From Bradyrhizobium diazoefficiens (GTDB lineage Bacteria; Pseudomonadota; Alphaproteobacteria; Rhizobiales; Xanthobacteraceae), in NCBI RefSeq assembly GCF_016612535.1, contig NZ_JAENXS010000002.1, positions 1,736,001-1,800,000 on the forward strand: a DNA stretch of 64,000 nucleotides, in the 5' to 3' direction. The notes below the pieces were generated by a model. It saw nothing but the letters and a program-made list of their open reading frames with translations. It was not told where the DNA came from and did not search any database. Made by a program: the position numbers and the translations under genes. Of the stretch, positions 44,261 through 54,549 are shown piece after piece. How positions within the stretch are numbered: position 1 is the stretch's first letter; each line of letters starts with the position of its first letter.

Positions 44261-45466
44261 TCAGCCCTTCGGCGGCTGCGTCTCGGACGCCGTCGCCGGC
44301 TTGCCCTTCGCGCCGGCACCGCCGACCACACGCACTTGATCACCGTCGGACAGGCCGTCCGGCGGGGCGGTGATGACCCGGTCGTCCGGCGCGATGCCCG
44401 AAGCGAGCTCGATCTCCTTGCCGAGGTCGCGCGCGATGGTCACGGTCTTGAACTGCACCTTGTCGTCCACGCCGACGGTCGCGACACGCAGGCCGCTGCC
44501 GTTGAAGATCAGGGCACTGGCGGGGATGCTCAGCGGCGCGGTGTCGCGCTGCAAACTGAGTTTCACGCTGGCATAGCCGCCGGGCATCAGCTCGCCGCTG
44601 GAATTGTCGAGCCCGAGCTGCATGCGCGTGGTGCCCGAGGCGACATCGACGGCCTGCGAGGAGGCCTCCACGGTCGCCTGGAAGGTCCGGTTGGGGTATT
44701 CCGGCATCACCATGGTGGCCTTGGCGCCGATCTTGATCGCCGGCACATAGTTCTGGGGAACGTTGACGTAGACGCGCAACTTGGTGATATCGGAGACGAC
44801 GAACATCGCCGGACCGGAGCCGCCACCCGCGTTGATCAGCGCGCCGACGTCAGTATCGAGCGCCGTCACCACGCCATCGAATGGCACCGTGATCTTCTTG
44901 TAGCCGGCCAGCGCCTCGAGGCGCTCGACATTGGCCTGTCCCGAATGAACGGCAGCGTTCTTGTTGGAGAGATCGGCGGTGCGCTCGTCGATCTCCTGGG
45001 CAGAGACGAAGTTGGAGGCGACCAGCGTCTTGCGGCGGTTCAGCGTTGCCTCCGACAGTCTGGCGCTGGCCTGCTGGCTGGCGAGGTCGGCGCGCGCCTG
45101 CAAGAGCTGCTGGTCGAGATCGGGCGCCTCGATCTCGGCGATCACCTGTCCTGTCTTGACGCGGGCGCCGATATCGGCGCTCCAGCTTTTGAGATAGCCG
45201 GAGACGCGGGCGAAGATCGGGGCGCGGTAATAGGCCTCGAGCCGGCCCGGCAGGTCGATCGTGGAATTGAGCGCCTTGGCGCTGGGCAGCGTCACCGCAA
45301 CGTTTGGAATGGCCTGGTCATCGGTCCATTCCTTCAGCTTGGAGCCCTGCTCCTCCCGCGCGCGAATGCCGGTGCCGACCACGAGGCCTGCCGCAATCAG
45401 CGCCACCACGCCGAAAATGCCCAGTTTCCGGTGCGACACCGGGGAGCGGGGTTCAGTGGGCGACAT
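44261..45466 (-). CDS. RND efflux periplasmic adaptor (membrane fusion protein)
   Basis: The 401-residue protein has an N-terminal membrane anchor (LGIFGVVALIAAGLVVGTGI), then the lipoyl/hairpin region (LPGRLEAYYRAPIFARVSGYLKSW, long helical part QARADLASQQASARLSEATL), the beta-barrel and a membrane-proximal domain with LMPGGYASVKL. It links the inner-membrane RND pump to an outer-membrane channel. It starts at ATG 45466, overlapping the 3' end of the pump gene by 14 bp, so translation is coupled. No outer-membrane factor gene is in the window. Confidence 0.93.
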   Translation of the reverse strand: MSPTEPRSPVSHRKLGIFGVVALIAAGLVVGTGIRAREEQGSKLKEWTDDQAIPNVAVTLPSAKALNSTIDLPGRLEAYYRAPIFARVSGYLKSWSADIGARVKTGQVIAEIEAPDLDQQLLQARADLASQQASARLSEATLNRRKTLVASNFVSAQEIDERTADLSNKNAAVHSGQANVERLEALAGYKKITVPFDGVVTALDTDVGALINAGGGSGPAMFVVSDITKLRVYVNVPQNYVPAIKIGAKATMVMPEYPNRTFQATVEASSQAVDVASGTTRMQLGLDNSSGELMPGGYASVKLSLQRDTAPLSIPASALIFNGSGLRVATVGVDDKVQFKTVTIARDLGKEIELASGIAPDDRVITAPPDGLSDGDQVRVVGGAGAKGKPATASETQPPKG

Positions 45467-48400
45467 TCGGAGTCTCCAAGGGAGCGGCGGCTTTGGCGCC
45501 TTGTTTCTTATGTACCATGCTGAACACCACCGGAACAAATATCAGCGTGGCAAAGGTTGCAAAGATCAGGCCGCCGATCACGGCACGGCCAAGCGGCGCG
45601 TTCTGCTCGCCACCCTCGCCCAGCCCGAGAGCCATCGGCGCCATGCCGATGATCATGGCGAGCGCGGTCATCAGCACCGGCCGAAACCGGACGAAGCCGG
45701 CTTCCAGGGCCGCAGCGATGGGGTCGCCGAGCTCCTCATAGCGCTCGCGGGCGAAGGAGATCACGAGCACGCTGTTGGCGGTGGCGACGCCCATGCACAT
45801 GATGGCGCCGGTGAGCGCCGGCACCGACAGTGTGGTCTGCGTCGTGAACAGCATCCAGACGATGCCGGCAAGGGCTGCTGGCAGCGCGGTGATGATCACG
45901 AACGGATCGGACCAGGACTGGAAGTTCACGACGATCAGGAAGTAGATCAGCACAACCGCCCCTAACAAGCCGAACAGCAGGCCGGTGAAAGCGCTGTTCA
46001 TGGTCTGCACCTGACCGAGCAGCACCACGGAAGATCCCTTCGGCACCTCCTTGGCCGTGTCGGCGATCAGCTGGCGGATGTCGGCGGCGACCGCGCCGAG
46101 ATCGCGGCCCGATGGCGTCGCGAAGATCTGCACCAGCGTCTGGATGTCGTATTGCGACACCACTGCGCTCGACGTCGAGCGCTTGATGTCGGCGATGCCG
46201 CCGAGGATCGGTGACTGTGAATTTCCGGCCGCCGTGATCGGCAGCGTCTGGAGCGCGCTGAGCGAATCGATCTGGTATTGCGGCGTCTGCATCACGATCG
46301 AATAGGACACGCCGTTGTCCGGATTGAGATAGTAGGTCGGCGCGACCTGCGAGGAGCCGGCGAGATTGACCACGAGGCTGTTGGTGACGTCGCGCTCGGT
46401 CAGGCCGACATATTGCGCGCGGGTGCGGTCGACATCGATATTGAAGGTCGGGTTGCTTGGTGACTGCTGAATGCGCGCGTCAGCCACGCCAGGAATACGC
46501 CGGACCTTTGCGAGCAGCTTGTTGGCGTAGGCGAAATTGGCAGCGGCGTTGGCGCCCCGGACCTGGAGATCGATCGGCGCCGGCGCGCCAAAGTTCAGAA
46601 TCTGGCTGACGATATCGGCGGGCAGGAAGGCGAAGCTGACGCCCGGAAACAGCCGCGGCAATTGCTCGCGCAGCACACGCACGTGCTCCTCGGTCGGCTT
46701 GTGACCCTCCTTGAGCTTGATCTGGATGTCGCCGTCCTGCGGCCCGATCACGCCGGTGTTGTTGTAGGTCATATTGATGCCGGAGATCGGCATGCCGATG
46801 TTATCGGTCAGCGTCTCGATCTCGCCAGGGATCAGCTTGCGGATCGCCTTCTGCACGTCGGCGAGCTGGTTGGCGGTTTCCTCCACGCGGGTGCCGACCT
46901 GGGTGCGGACGTGCATCAGGATGTTGCCGGCGTCGACCGCGGGGAAGAAGTTGCGACCGAGGAACGGCACCAGTGCAAACGACGCGCCGACCACACAGAG
47001 GAAGCCGATAACGAACATCGCGCGATGCGCCAGCGCCGTTCCCAACAGGCCATGATAGCCGCCGCGAATACGTTCGAAGCGCTTCTCGAAACCGCGCTGG
47101 AACCAGACAAGCGGATTGCGCGACTTTGGCGGCTCGCCCCCGTGGTGGACATGCGCCTGCAACAGATAGTTCGCCATGGTCGGCACTAGCGTGCGCGACA
47201 GGAAGAACGACCAGATCATCGCGAACATCACGGCTTCGGCCATCGGCACGAACAGGAATCGCGCGACGCCGGAAAGGAAGAACATCGGCACGAACACGAT
47301 GCAGATGCAGAGCAGCGAGACGAAAGCCGGCGTCACGATCTGGTTGGCGCCGTCGAGGATCGACTGCTCGACCGGCTTGCCCTGCTCGAGATGATAGTTG
47401 ATGTTCTCGATGGTCACGGTGGCGTCGTCGACGAGGATGCCGACCGCGAGTGCAAGCCCGCCGAGCGTCATGATGTTCAGCGTCTCGCCGATCGCCGACA
47501 GCATGATGATGGCGCCGAGCACCGACAGCGGAATTGAGACCGCGATGATCACGGTCGAGCGCCAGCTGCCGAGGAACAGCAGGATCATGACGCTGGTGAG
47601 CAGCGCGGCGATCACGCCCTCGAAGGCGACACCCTGGATAGCGCCGCGGACGAATACCGACTGGTCGCCGATGAAGCCGATCTTGAGCGCGTCAGGCATC
47701 TGGTCCTTGACGTCGATCACCTTCTGCTTGATGCCGGCGATGATGTCGAGCGTCGAGGTCGCGCCCGCTTTCAGCACCATCATCAGCACCGAGCGGTTGC
47801 CGTCGACATGGACGATGTTGGTCTGCGGCGGATTGCCGTCACGCACTGTCGCGACATCGCGCACATAGACCATCGCGCCGTTGACGGTCCTGATCGGCAA
47901 ATTGCCGAGCTCTTCGATCTTGAGCGGCGAGTTGTTGAGCTGGATGCTGTACTCGAAGGTGCCGATCTTCTGGGTGCCGACCGGCGTGATCAGGTTTTGG
48001 GCGGCGAGCGCATTGGCGACGTCCTGGCCGGACAGCCCACGGGCCTGGAGCGCGGTCGGGTCGAGGTCGATCTGAATCTGTCGCTGCTTGCCGCCGAACG
48101 GATACGGGATCGCAGCACCGGGTACGGTGACCAGCGGCGTGCGAAGCTGGTTGATGCCGATGTCGGCGAGGTTCTGCTCAGTCAGCCCGTCGCCCGACAG
48201 CGCCACCTGGAGGATCGGTACGGTCGAGGCGGAATAGTTCAGGATCAGGGGCGGCGTCGCGCCCGGCGGCATCTGCTTGATCAGCGTCTGCGAGATCGCG
48301 GTGACCTGGGCGTTGGCGGTGCGGATATCGGCGCTGGGCTGAAAGAAGATCTTGATGATGCCAAAGCCATTATAGGAGTTGGCCGTGATGTGCTCGATGT

Positions 48401-48632
48401 CGTTGACGGTGGTGGTCAGAGCGCGCTGAAACGGCGTGGTGATGCGGCCGGACATCTGGTCCGGCGGCAAGCCGGTGTATTGCCAGACCACGCCGATCAC
48501 AGGGATGCGGATCTCGGGAAAGATGTCGGTCGGCGTCCGCAGCGCTGCCAGCGGTCCGATGATCAGGAGCAGGAGCGCGAGCACGACAAACGTGTAGGGC
48601 CGGCTCAGGGCAATACGGACCAGAGCAATCAT
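45453..48632 (-). CDS. RND efflux transporter permease (inner membrane)
   Basis: The 1,059-residue protein has the RND arrangement of 12 membrane helices and two large periplasmic loops. TM4 carries the proton-relay Asp pair in GILVDDATVTIENI. The second relay region in TM10 reads GVATANSVLVISFA, where AcrB has Lys940 (GLSAKNAIL), so the relay Lys is absent, as in some other RND branches. It starts with MIALVRIALSRPYTFVVLALL. The substrate is unknown. The adaptor gene follows in overlap. A 246-bp gap with the MCP terminator precedes it. Confidence 0.94.
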   Translation of the reverse strand: MIALVRIALSRPYTFVVLALLLLIIGPLAALRTPTDIFPEIRIPVIGVVWQYTGLPPDQMSGRITTPFQRALTTTVNDIEHITANSYNGFGIIKIFFQPSADIRTANAQVTAISQTLIKQMPPGATPPLILNYSASTVPILQVALSGDGLTEQNLADIGINQLRTPLVTVPGAAIPYPFGGKQRQIQIDLDPTALQARGLSGQDVANALAAQNLITPVGTQKIGTFEYSIQLNNSPLKIEELGNLPIRTVNGAMVYVRDVATVRDGNPPQTNIVHVDGNRSVLMMVLKAGATSTLDIIAGIKQKVIDVKDQMPDALKIGFIGDQSVFVRGAIQGVAFEGVIAALLTSVMILLFLGSWRSTVIIAVSIPLSVLGAIIMLSAIGETLNIMTLGGLALAVGILVDDATVTIENINYHLEQGKPVEQSILDGANQIVTPAFVSLLCICIVFVPMFFLSGVARFLFVPMAEAVMFAMIWSFFLSRTLVPTMANYLLQAHVHHGGEPPKSRNPLVWFQRGFEKRFERIRGGYHGLLGTALAHRAMFVIGFLCVVGASFALVPFLGRNFFPAVDAGNILMHVRTQVGTRVEETANQLADVQKAIRKLIPGEIETLTDNIGMPISGINMTYNNTGVIGPQDGDIQIKLKEGHKPTEEHVRVLREQLPRLFPGVSFAFLPADIVSQILNFGAPAPIDLQVRGANAAANFAYANKLLAKVRRIPGVADARIQQSPSNPTFNIDVDRTRAQYVGLTERDVTNSLVVNLAGSSQVAPTYYLNPDNGVSYSIVMQTPQYQIDSLSALQTLPITAAGNSQSPILGGIADIKRSTSSAVVSQYDIQTLVQIFATPSGRDLGAVAADIRQLIADTAKEVPKGSSVVLLGQVQTMNSAFTGLLFGLLGAVVLIYFLIVVNFQSWSDPFVIITALPAALAGIVWMLFTTQTTLSVPALTGAIMCMGVATANSVLVISFARERYEELGDPIAAALEAGFVRFRPVLMTALAMIIGMAPMALGLGEGGEQNAPLGRAVIGGLIFATFATLIFVPVVFSMVHKKQGAKAAAPLETPNVAH

Positions 48633-48825
48633 TCGTCAGGTAATTCCAAATCAGGGGACAGGGAATCCGCCCCCGCGGCTTCCTCAGCTGATTTACCCGA
48701 ACACCGCCAAAATGGCCAACGACAGCGCGTCACGTGCAGTCACTTCCCTGCTATTGCATAGCGAAATCGCATTCCAGATATGCAGCCTGCATTCGGACTA
48801 TCCCAGAGCCGGCTTTCAACTACGC

Positions 48826-48853
48826 AAAAAAAGCGGCGCCCGAAGGCGCCGCT
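48826..48853 (-). terminator. Rho-independent terminator of the chemoreceptor gene
   Basis: On the minus strand a perfect 9-bp stem agcggcgcc / ggcgccgct with loop ttcg is followed by a run of seven Ts. It lies 26 bp beyond the stop of the chemoreceptor gene. Confidence 0.9.
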
Positions 48854-48878
48854 TACAGAACCGTTATCGCTTTCCGGC

Positions 48879-50570
48879 TTACGCCGCGCGGACGTTGGTC
48901 AGGAACTTGCTGACCTCGGTCTTGAGTCGGGTGCTGTCGTTCGACAGCATCTGCGCCGCCGACAGCACCTGCGAGGAGGCCGTGCCGGTTTCGGTGGCGC
49001 CACGCTGCACGTCGGTGATGTTGGAGGACACCTGCTGAGTGCCTTGGGCCGCCTGCTGGACGTTGCGGGCGATCTCCTGGGTGGCCGCGCCCTGCTCTTC
49101 CACCGCGGCGGCGATGGCGGAGGAGATTTCCGAGAGACGCTCGATGGTCGAGGAGATTTCCTTGATCGCGCCGACCGAATCGTTGGTCGCCGCCTGGATG
49201 CCGGAGATCTGCTGGCCGATCTCGCCGGTCGCTTTCGCAGTCTGCTCGGCAAGGGCCTTCACCTCGGAGGCGACCACCGCGAAGCCGCGGCCGGCTTCAC
49301 CGGCGCGCGCCGCCTCGATGGTGGCGTTGAGCGCCAAAAGGTTGGTCTGGCCGGCAATGGTGTTGATCAGCTCGACGACGTCGCCGATGCGGGAGGCTGC
49401 CTTCGACAGCTCGCTGACGCGCTCGGTGGTGGCACGGGCCTGGCCGACGGCGTCGCCCGCCATCCGCGCCGATTCCTGCACTTGGCGACTGATCTCGCCG
49501 ACCGAGGAAGCCATCTCCTCGGTGGCCGAAGCCACCGACTGCACGTTGGTGGAGGCTTCTTCGGAAGCCGCGGCAACCGTGGTCGCCAAACGCTGCGAGC
49601 GGTCGGCGGTGGAGGTCAGCGTCGAGGCGGAGGCCTCTAACTGCGTCGAGGCCGACGACACGGTCTGGACGATCTCGCCGATCATCGTCTCGAATTCGCG
49701 GGTGACGTTGTCGACACGACGGCCACGCTCGATCTTGGCTTCGGCGTCGGCCGCAGCGGCCTCGTCGGCCGCCTTCTTGGCGATCAGCGCCTCCTTGAAG
49801 ACCTGGAGCACGTCGGCCATGGCGCCGATCTCGGTCTTCTCGCCACGATGCGGGACTTCAGCAGTCAGGTCGCCCCTGCCGAGCGCCTGCATCGGCATGG
49901 TGATCGAGTTGATACCGCTGGAAACGTCCTGGACGAGGAAGAAGCCGACGCCGATTCCGGTCACGACGGCCGCGCCGAGAATGATCGAGACCAGCATGAA
50001 TGCATTGAAATAGCTGTCCGAGGCATCCTGAGCGGCTTTGTTGCCGCCACTGGTGTTGAGGTCGATATCCTTTTGCAGGACCTCGTCAGACTTGAGGCCG
50101 ATCTTGTTGACCGTCTTTGAGTTCAGCTCATGGGACGCGTGGGGGACCTTGCCGGCCTCCATACGTGACAACTCCATGACCTCTTCGACGCCTTTCTGGT
50201 AGTCGGCCCACTGCTTGGACCATTCGGTGTACAGCGTCCGCTCTTCCGGCGAGGTAATCATCGCCTCGTACTGCTTGCGAGCTTTCCCCAGCGCCTCGGT
50301 CACCGTCGCCGCGGTCGTTTCCGCCGCGATCTTTTCGTCCAGTTTCTCGGCCAGCATGTGCTCGCGGACCACGTTGCGGTAAGTAATGACGGCGGCGCGA
50401 ATTTCGCCGAGCACGCGCACGCTGGGCATCCAGTTCGTGGTGATCTCGGTGGTGTTTGCGTTCATCGCCCGCATCTTCATGACGGCGAGCAGACCCATAC
50501 CGGCCATTGCGACCAGCAGGAATCCCACGACGCTGATGATCTTGGCGCGGATGGAGATGGTGGCGAACAT
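48879..50570 (-). CDS. Methyl-accepting chemotaxis protein
   Basis: The 563-residue protein has a first membrane helix ([20 protein letters not shown]) and a periplasmic helical sensor of about 165 residues. A second helix ([22 protein letters not shown]), a HAMP segment and a long cytoplasmic signalling domain follow. The hairpin tip with [22 protein letters not shown] and [18 protein letters not shown] is typical of MCPs. It reports a ligand to CheA/CheW. The sensor resembles four-helix-bundle types, ligand unknown. Start ATG 50570 is chosen over an upstream frame extension. No che genes are nearby. Confidence 0.94.
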   Translation of the reverse strand: MFATISIRAKIISVVGFLLVAMAGMGLLAVMKMRAMNANTTEITTNWMPSVRVLGEIRAAVITYRNVVREHMLAEKLDEKIAAETTAATVTEALGKARKQYEAMITSPEERTLYTEWSKQWADYQKGVEEVMELSRMEAGKVPHASHELNSKTVNKIGLKSDEVLQKDIDLNTSGGNKAAQDASDSYFNAFMLVSIILGAAVVTGIGVGFFLVQDVSSGINSITMPMQALGRGDLTAEVPHRGEKTEIGAMADVLQVFKEALIAKKAADEAAAADAEAKIERGRRVDNVTREFETMIGEIVQTVSSASTQLEASASTLTSTADRSQRLATTVAAASEEASTNVQSVASATEEMASSVGEISRQVQESARMAGDAVGQARATTERVSELSKAASRIGDVVELINTIAGQTNLLALNATIEAARAGEAGRGFAVVASEVKALAEQTAKATGEIGQQISGIQAATNDSVGAIKEISSTIERLSEISSAIAAAVEEQGAATQEIARNVQQAAQGTQQVSSNITDVQRGATETGTASSQVLSAAQMLSNDSTRLKTEVSKFLTNVRAA

Positions 50571-50736
50571 ATCGGGTCTCTTTACGTTGGCGCGGCGGCG
50601 CGTCCTGAATGGATCAACCAAAAGCGGGCGGCGCCTATATCCAACAACAACAAAGCGACTGAGCGGTTGTTAACTACGACTCCGTACGTGCACGGAACCC
50701 TAAAGAAATGAACAGGGGGCTAAGGATGCTCTGCGC

Positions 50737-52026
50737 TCAGCGCATGAGCCCAAGCGCGTCCGAGAAAAACTCAGGGCCGCCGAAATTGCCGGACTTCAAT
50801 GCAAGGAGCATGTCGCCTGCTTCGGCGGCCACCGCGCGCAGCACCGGGACGCCCGCGGCTATCTCTGCGCCGACCAGAAATCCAGGAATGCTCAATCGAT
50901 CGACGACGGCGCCGGAGGTCTCGCCGCCTGCGACGACCAATCGTCGCACGCCTGATCTCACGAGATCTTCGGCGATTTCGGCCATCGCCTGCTCGATCCC
51001 GTGCCCAGCCGCGTCGCGGCCGTGACGCGCCTGGAGCGCGGCGACCTGATCTGGCGTCGAGCTCGACGCAATCAGCACCGGACCTTCCGCCAGTCGCGGC
51101 CTCGCCCAGTCCAGCGCATGCTGCACCTCATTCGCTCCCGTAAGAATACGGTCTGGGTCCAGATGTAACACCGGCATGACACGTTCGGCATTGGCGATCT
51201 GCCTGAGCGTCGCCTGCGAGCAGCTTCCCGCAAGGCATGCCGCAGATCCGCCGACCGCAGCGTCGGTTTCGCTGCTTGCCGCGGCCGATTTGACCTTGCC
51301 CGTCGACACCAGCGCCCGCGCCAGCCCAAGGCCGATGCCGGAGGCGCCGACCGACAGCCGGTGCTCCGCGGCGACGAGACCGATGGTCTCGAGGTCGCGG
51401 TCGAAGACGGCGTCGATGATCGCAGCGCCAATGCCCTCACCCGCGAGTTCGGCCAGTCGCGCCCGCACCGCAGCCGCGCCCCGCGCGACAGTCGCCAGAT
51501 CGACCAGGCCGATATTCGTTCCGCTCTGGCGCGCCAGTACCCGCACCAGGTTGGAATCGTGCATCGGGTTGAGCGGATGGTCCTTGAGCGGGCTTTCGTT
51601 CAGCGGCACGGCGCCGACGAACAGATTGCCCTGGTAGACGGTACGGCCGGTCTCCGGGAAGGCCGGCGTCACCAGCACGACGGCCTCGCCGCAATCGGCG
51701 CGCAGCGCGTCCATCACTGGGCCGATATTGCCGGCATCGGTAGAATCGAAGGTCGAGCAGATCTTGAACAGCACATGGCCCGCACCGCGCCCGCGCAGCC
51801 ATTTTTCGGCCGCGCGCGAACGCGAGACGGCAAGCCCGGCGTCGATCGAGCGGCTCTTCAGCGACACCACGACGGCATCGACCTCGGGTAGCGTCAGATC
51901 GTCGGCGGGCACGCCGATGGTCTGCACCGTGCGCAGTCCCGCGCGCGTCAGCGTGTTGGCGAGATCGGAGGCGCCGGTATAGTCGTCGGCGATGCAACCC
52001 AGAGAGATATTCGCGGCAAGAGTCAC
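50737..52026 (-). CDS. otnK: 3-oxo-tetronate kinase
   Basis: The 429-residue protein belongs to the four-carbon acid-sugar kinase family (DUF1537), with the N-terminal IADDYTGASDLANTL, the KICSTFDSTDAGNIGPV stretch and the C-terminal VAGGETSGAVVD and GPEFFSDALG nucleotide-binding motifs. It phosphorylates 3-oxo-tetronate at O4. It starts at a GTG that overlaps the otnI stop (GTGA), so it is translationally coupled. Neighbouring otnI, ltnD and otnC supply the remaining steps. Confidence 0.93.
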   Translation of the reverse strand: MTLAANISLGCIADDYTGASDLANTLTRAGLRTVQTIGVPADDLTLPEVDAVVVSLKSRSIDAGLAVSRSRAAEKWLRGRGAGHVLFKICSTFDSTDAGNIGPVMDALRADCGEAVVLVTPAFPETGRTVYQGNLFVGAVPLNESPLKDHPLNPMHDSNLVRVLARQSGTNIGLVDLATVARGAAAVRARLAELAGEGIGAAIIDAVFDRDLETIGLVAAEHRLSVGASGIGLGLARALVSTGKVKSAAASSETDAAVGGSAACLAGSCSQATLRQIANAERVMPVLHLDPDRILTGANEVQHALDWARPRLAEGPVLIASSSTPDQVAALQARHGRDAAGHGIEQAMAEIAEDLVRSGVRRLVVAGGETSGAVVDRLSIPGFLVGAEIAAGVPVLRAVAAEAGDMLLALKSGNFGGPEFFSDALGLMR

Positions 52027-52805
52027 GGCTTCACTCCCGCATAAGGCTTGAACCAGGCGAGGCCATCGGTGGTCTTGCCGCGCGGATTGTATTCGCAGCC
52101 GACGAAACCGGCATAGCCGAGCCGGTCGAGCTCACCGAACAGGAACGGATAGTTCAGCTCCTCGCCGTCGGGCTCGTTGCGCGACGGAATGCTGGCGATC
52201 TGGATGTGGCCGATGATCGGCATCATCTCGCGCAGCCGGATGGTGACGTCGCCGTGGATGATCTGGCAGTGATAGATGTCGAACTGGAGCTTCAGGTTCG
52301 GGAGCCGCAGCTCCTGGATCAGGTCGCGCGCGAAGCCGAAATCGTTGAGGAAATAGCCGGGCACGTTGCGCGAATTGATCGGCTCGAGCACGATGTCGAT
52401 GCCGTGCGGGGCGAAGAACTCGGCGGCCCACGCCACCGATTTGTAAAAAGCCTCGATCGCGACGCGCTCGCTGCGATTGGCGATGCCGGCCATCAGGTGC
52501 AGCCGCTTGACGCCGGTGGCCTTTGCATAGGGCAGCGCCGTCTCCAAGCTCGCTTTGAGTTCGGCGAAGCGCGCCGGCAACGCCGCAAAACCCTTCTCGC
52601 CGGCATTCCAGTCACCCGGCGGCAGGTTGAACAGCGCCTGCGTCAGACTGTTGCGCTTGAGCCGCTCGCCAAGCGCTTCTGCCGGATGCTCGTAGGGGAA
52701 AAGAAATTCGACGGCGGTGAAGCCGGCCGCCGCTGCGGCATCGAAGCGGTCGAGGAACGGCACCTCGGTGAACATCATCGAGAGGTTGGCGGCGAAACGG
52801 GGCAT
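52023..52805 (-). CDS. otnI: 2-oxo-tetronate isomerase (hydroxypyruvate isomerase family)
   Basis: The 260-residue TIM-barrel protein has the Hyi signature MPRFAANLSMMFTEVPFLDRF, LEPINSRNVPGYFLN (Glu, metal), LQFDIYHCQIIHGD and GHIQIASIPSRNEPD. In this operon it isomerises 2-oxo-tetronate to 3-oxo-tetronate. It lies 13 bp after ltnD and overlaps otnK by 4 bp. Confidence 0.92.
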   Translation of the reverse strand: MPRFAANLSMMFTEVPFLDRFDAAAAAGFTAVEFLFPYEHPAEALGERLKRNSLTQALFNLPPGDWNAGEKGFAALPARFAELKASLETALPYAKATGVKRLHLMAGIANRSERVAIEAFYKSVAWAAEFFAPHGIDIVLEPINSRNVPGYFLNDFGFARDLIQELRLPNLKLQFDIYHCQIIHGDVTIRLREMMPIIGHIQIASIPSRNEPDGEELNYPFLFGELDRLGYAGFVGCEYNPRGKTTDGLAWFKPYAGVKP

Positions 52806-52818
52806 TGGGAATCCTCTT

Positions 52819-53736
52819 CTACTTGTCGCCGGGAAGTTTTACGCCGGTGACCTGCGCATACATCCGCGCCACCGACGCATCATCGTCGCGGCCCATGCCG
52901 GCGGCTGATGTCATCAGGAACATCTGGAGCGCGGCTGCCGAAATCGGCACCGGGAATCTGGCGTTGCGCGCCATGTCCTGGATGATGCCGAGATCCTTGA
53001 CGAAGATCTCGACCGCACTGCGCGGCGTGTAGTCGCCGTCGAGCACGTGCGGCATACGGTTCTCGAACATCCAGGAATTGCCGGCGGACGCCGTGATCAC
53101 CTCATAGACCTTGCGGATGTCGAGGCCCTGCTTGGCGGCGAAGGCGATGGCTTCGCTGGCGGCAGCGATATGCACGCCGGCCAGCAGCTGGTTGATCATC
53201 TTGAATGCGGCGCCCTGCCCCGCGGTATCGCCGAGCTCGTAGAGCTTTGCCGCCATGGCATCAAGCGCCGGTCGCGCCATTGCAAATGCTGTCGGGCTGC
53301 CGGACGCGAGGATCGTCAACTCGCCCTGCGCGGCACGCTGCGCACCGCCCGAGATCGGCGCATCCAGATAATGCCGACCGGTCGCCTCCAACTGCTTTGC
53401 GAGGCGCCGCGCTACGTCGGGATCCATGGTGGCGGAGGAGATGAAGACACTGTCCTTCGGCATGGTCTCCGCAGCGCCGTCCTTGCCGAACAGAATCGTT
53501 TCGGTCTGCACGGCATTGACGACAACGCTGACGACGATGTCCGCGCCCTTGGCTGCCTCCGTCGGAGTCTTCGCGCCAGCGCCGCCGTCCGTCACGAAGC
53601 GCGCCACGGCATCGGCCGAAACGTCGCAGCCGGTGACGGCGTGGCCGGCCCGCTTCAGCGAAGTCGCCATGCCGTATCCCATCGAGCCGAGCCCGATGAC
53701 GGCGATACGCTGATTTTGTGATGTGGAGGCGGACAT
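52819..53736 (-). CDS. ltnD: L-threonate (or related tetronate) dehydrogenase
   Basis: The 305-residue protein is a beta-hydroxyacid dehydrogenase with the Rossmann motif VIGLGSMGYGMATSL, substrate loop DAPISGGAQRAAQGEL (Ser/Gly-Gly) and the catalytic Lys in GQGAAFKMINQLLAG. In this gene set it oxidises L-threonate (or another tetronate) at C2. ATG 53736 is chosen because MSASTSQNQRIAV begins just before the Rossmann fold and has a GGAGG-type site; a longer frame upstream is not supported. It is divergent from otnC across 97 bp. Confidence 0.9.
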   Translation of the reverse strand: MSASTSQNQRIAVIGLGSMGYGMATSLKRAGHAVTGCDVSADAVARFVTDGGAGAKTPTEAAKGADIVVSVVVNAVQTETILFGKDGAAETMPKDSVFISSATMDPDVARRLAKQLEATGRHYLDAPISGGAQRAAQGELTILASGSPTAFAMARPALDAMAAKLYELGDTAGQGAAFKMINQLLAGVHIAAASEAIAFAAKQGLDIRKVYEVITASAGNSWMFENRMPHVLDGDYTPRSAVEIFVKDLGIIQDMARNARFPVPISAAALQMFLMTSAAGMGRDDDASVARMYAQVTGVKLPGDK

Positions 53737-53833
53737 GCAACTAACCCTTGCGAACGTTTCCCGGCCTTTTGCGGCGGCTCTCGTCTCGAATAACACGGCT
53801 TGGCCGCGCTGCCAAAGCGTGAGACAAGCAGAC

Positions 53834-54514
53834 ATGACGGCCATGAGAACTGAAACGAGCAACGAGACAAGGCTGCGTGAGGATATCTGCCGCTTCGGAC
53901 GGTCCCTGTTCGAACGCGGGCTGACGCCGGGCTCCTCCGGCAATATCAGCGTCAGGCTGGATGGCGGCGGCTGGCTGGTGACGCCGACCAACGCCTCGCT
54001 TGGCTTCCTCGATCCCGCGCTGTTGTCGCGGCTGGACGATCAGGGCCGGCTGATTTCGGGCGATCCGCCGACCAAGGAAGTTCCGCTGCACACCGCACTC
54101 TACGACACGCGCGGAAGCGCGCGCGCGATCGTGCATCTGCACTCCACCCATTCGGTCGCGCTCTCGATGCTGCCCGAGATCGATCCGCGCGCCGCGCTGC
54201 CGCCGATGACGGCCTACTACCTGATGAAATGCGGCGCCACGGCGCTCGTGCCCTATTACCGCCCCGGTGATCCCGCGGTGGCGGATGCGATCAAGGGCCT
54301 GGCGGGAAAATATTCATCCGTGCTGCTCGCTAATCACGGCCCCGTGGTCGCCGGCGACACGCTGGAGGCGGCGGTGTTCGCGATGGAGGAGCTGGAGGAG
54401 ACGGCGAAGCTGTACCTGCTGCTGCGCGGGATGAACCCGCGGTATCTGTCGCCCGAGCAGGTGACGGATCTGGTGAAGGTGTTCGGGGTGACACTGCCGG
54501 AGCATGGGCGTTGA
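53834..54514 (+). CDS. otnC: 3-oxo-tetronate 4-phosphate decarboxylase (class II aldolase/adducin family)
   Basis: The 226-residue protein has the aldolase_II fold with GLTPGSSGNISVRL, the Zn ligands HLHSTHSVALS (two His) and the later ANHGPVVAGD His. OtnC releases CO2 from 3-oxo-tetronate 4-phosphate to give dihydroxyacetone phosphate, finishing the pathway. It is transcribed away from ltnD, so a shared control region is likely. Start ATG 53834; ATG 53843 is a near alternative. It converges on the livF gene with a 35-bp gap. Confidence 0.9.
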   Translation: MTAMRTETSNETRLREDICRFGRSLFERGLTPGSSGNISVRLDGGGWLVTPTNASLGFLDPALLSRLDDQGRLISGDPPTKEVPLHTALYDTRGSARAIVHLHSTHSVALSMLPEIDPRAALPPMTAYYLMKCGATALVPYYRPGDPAVADAIKGLAGKYSSVLLANHGPVVAGDTLEAAVFAMEELEETAKLYLLLRGMNPRYLSPEQVTDLVKVFGVTLPEHGR

Positions 54515-54549
54515 GCCCGGAGCCCTTGTCATTGTGGTAACGGTCGCGC

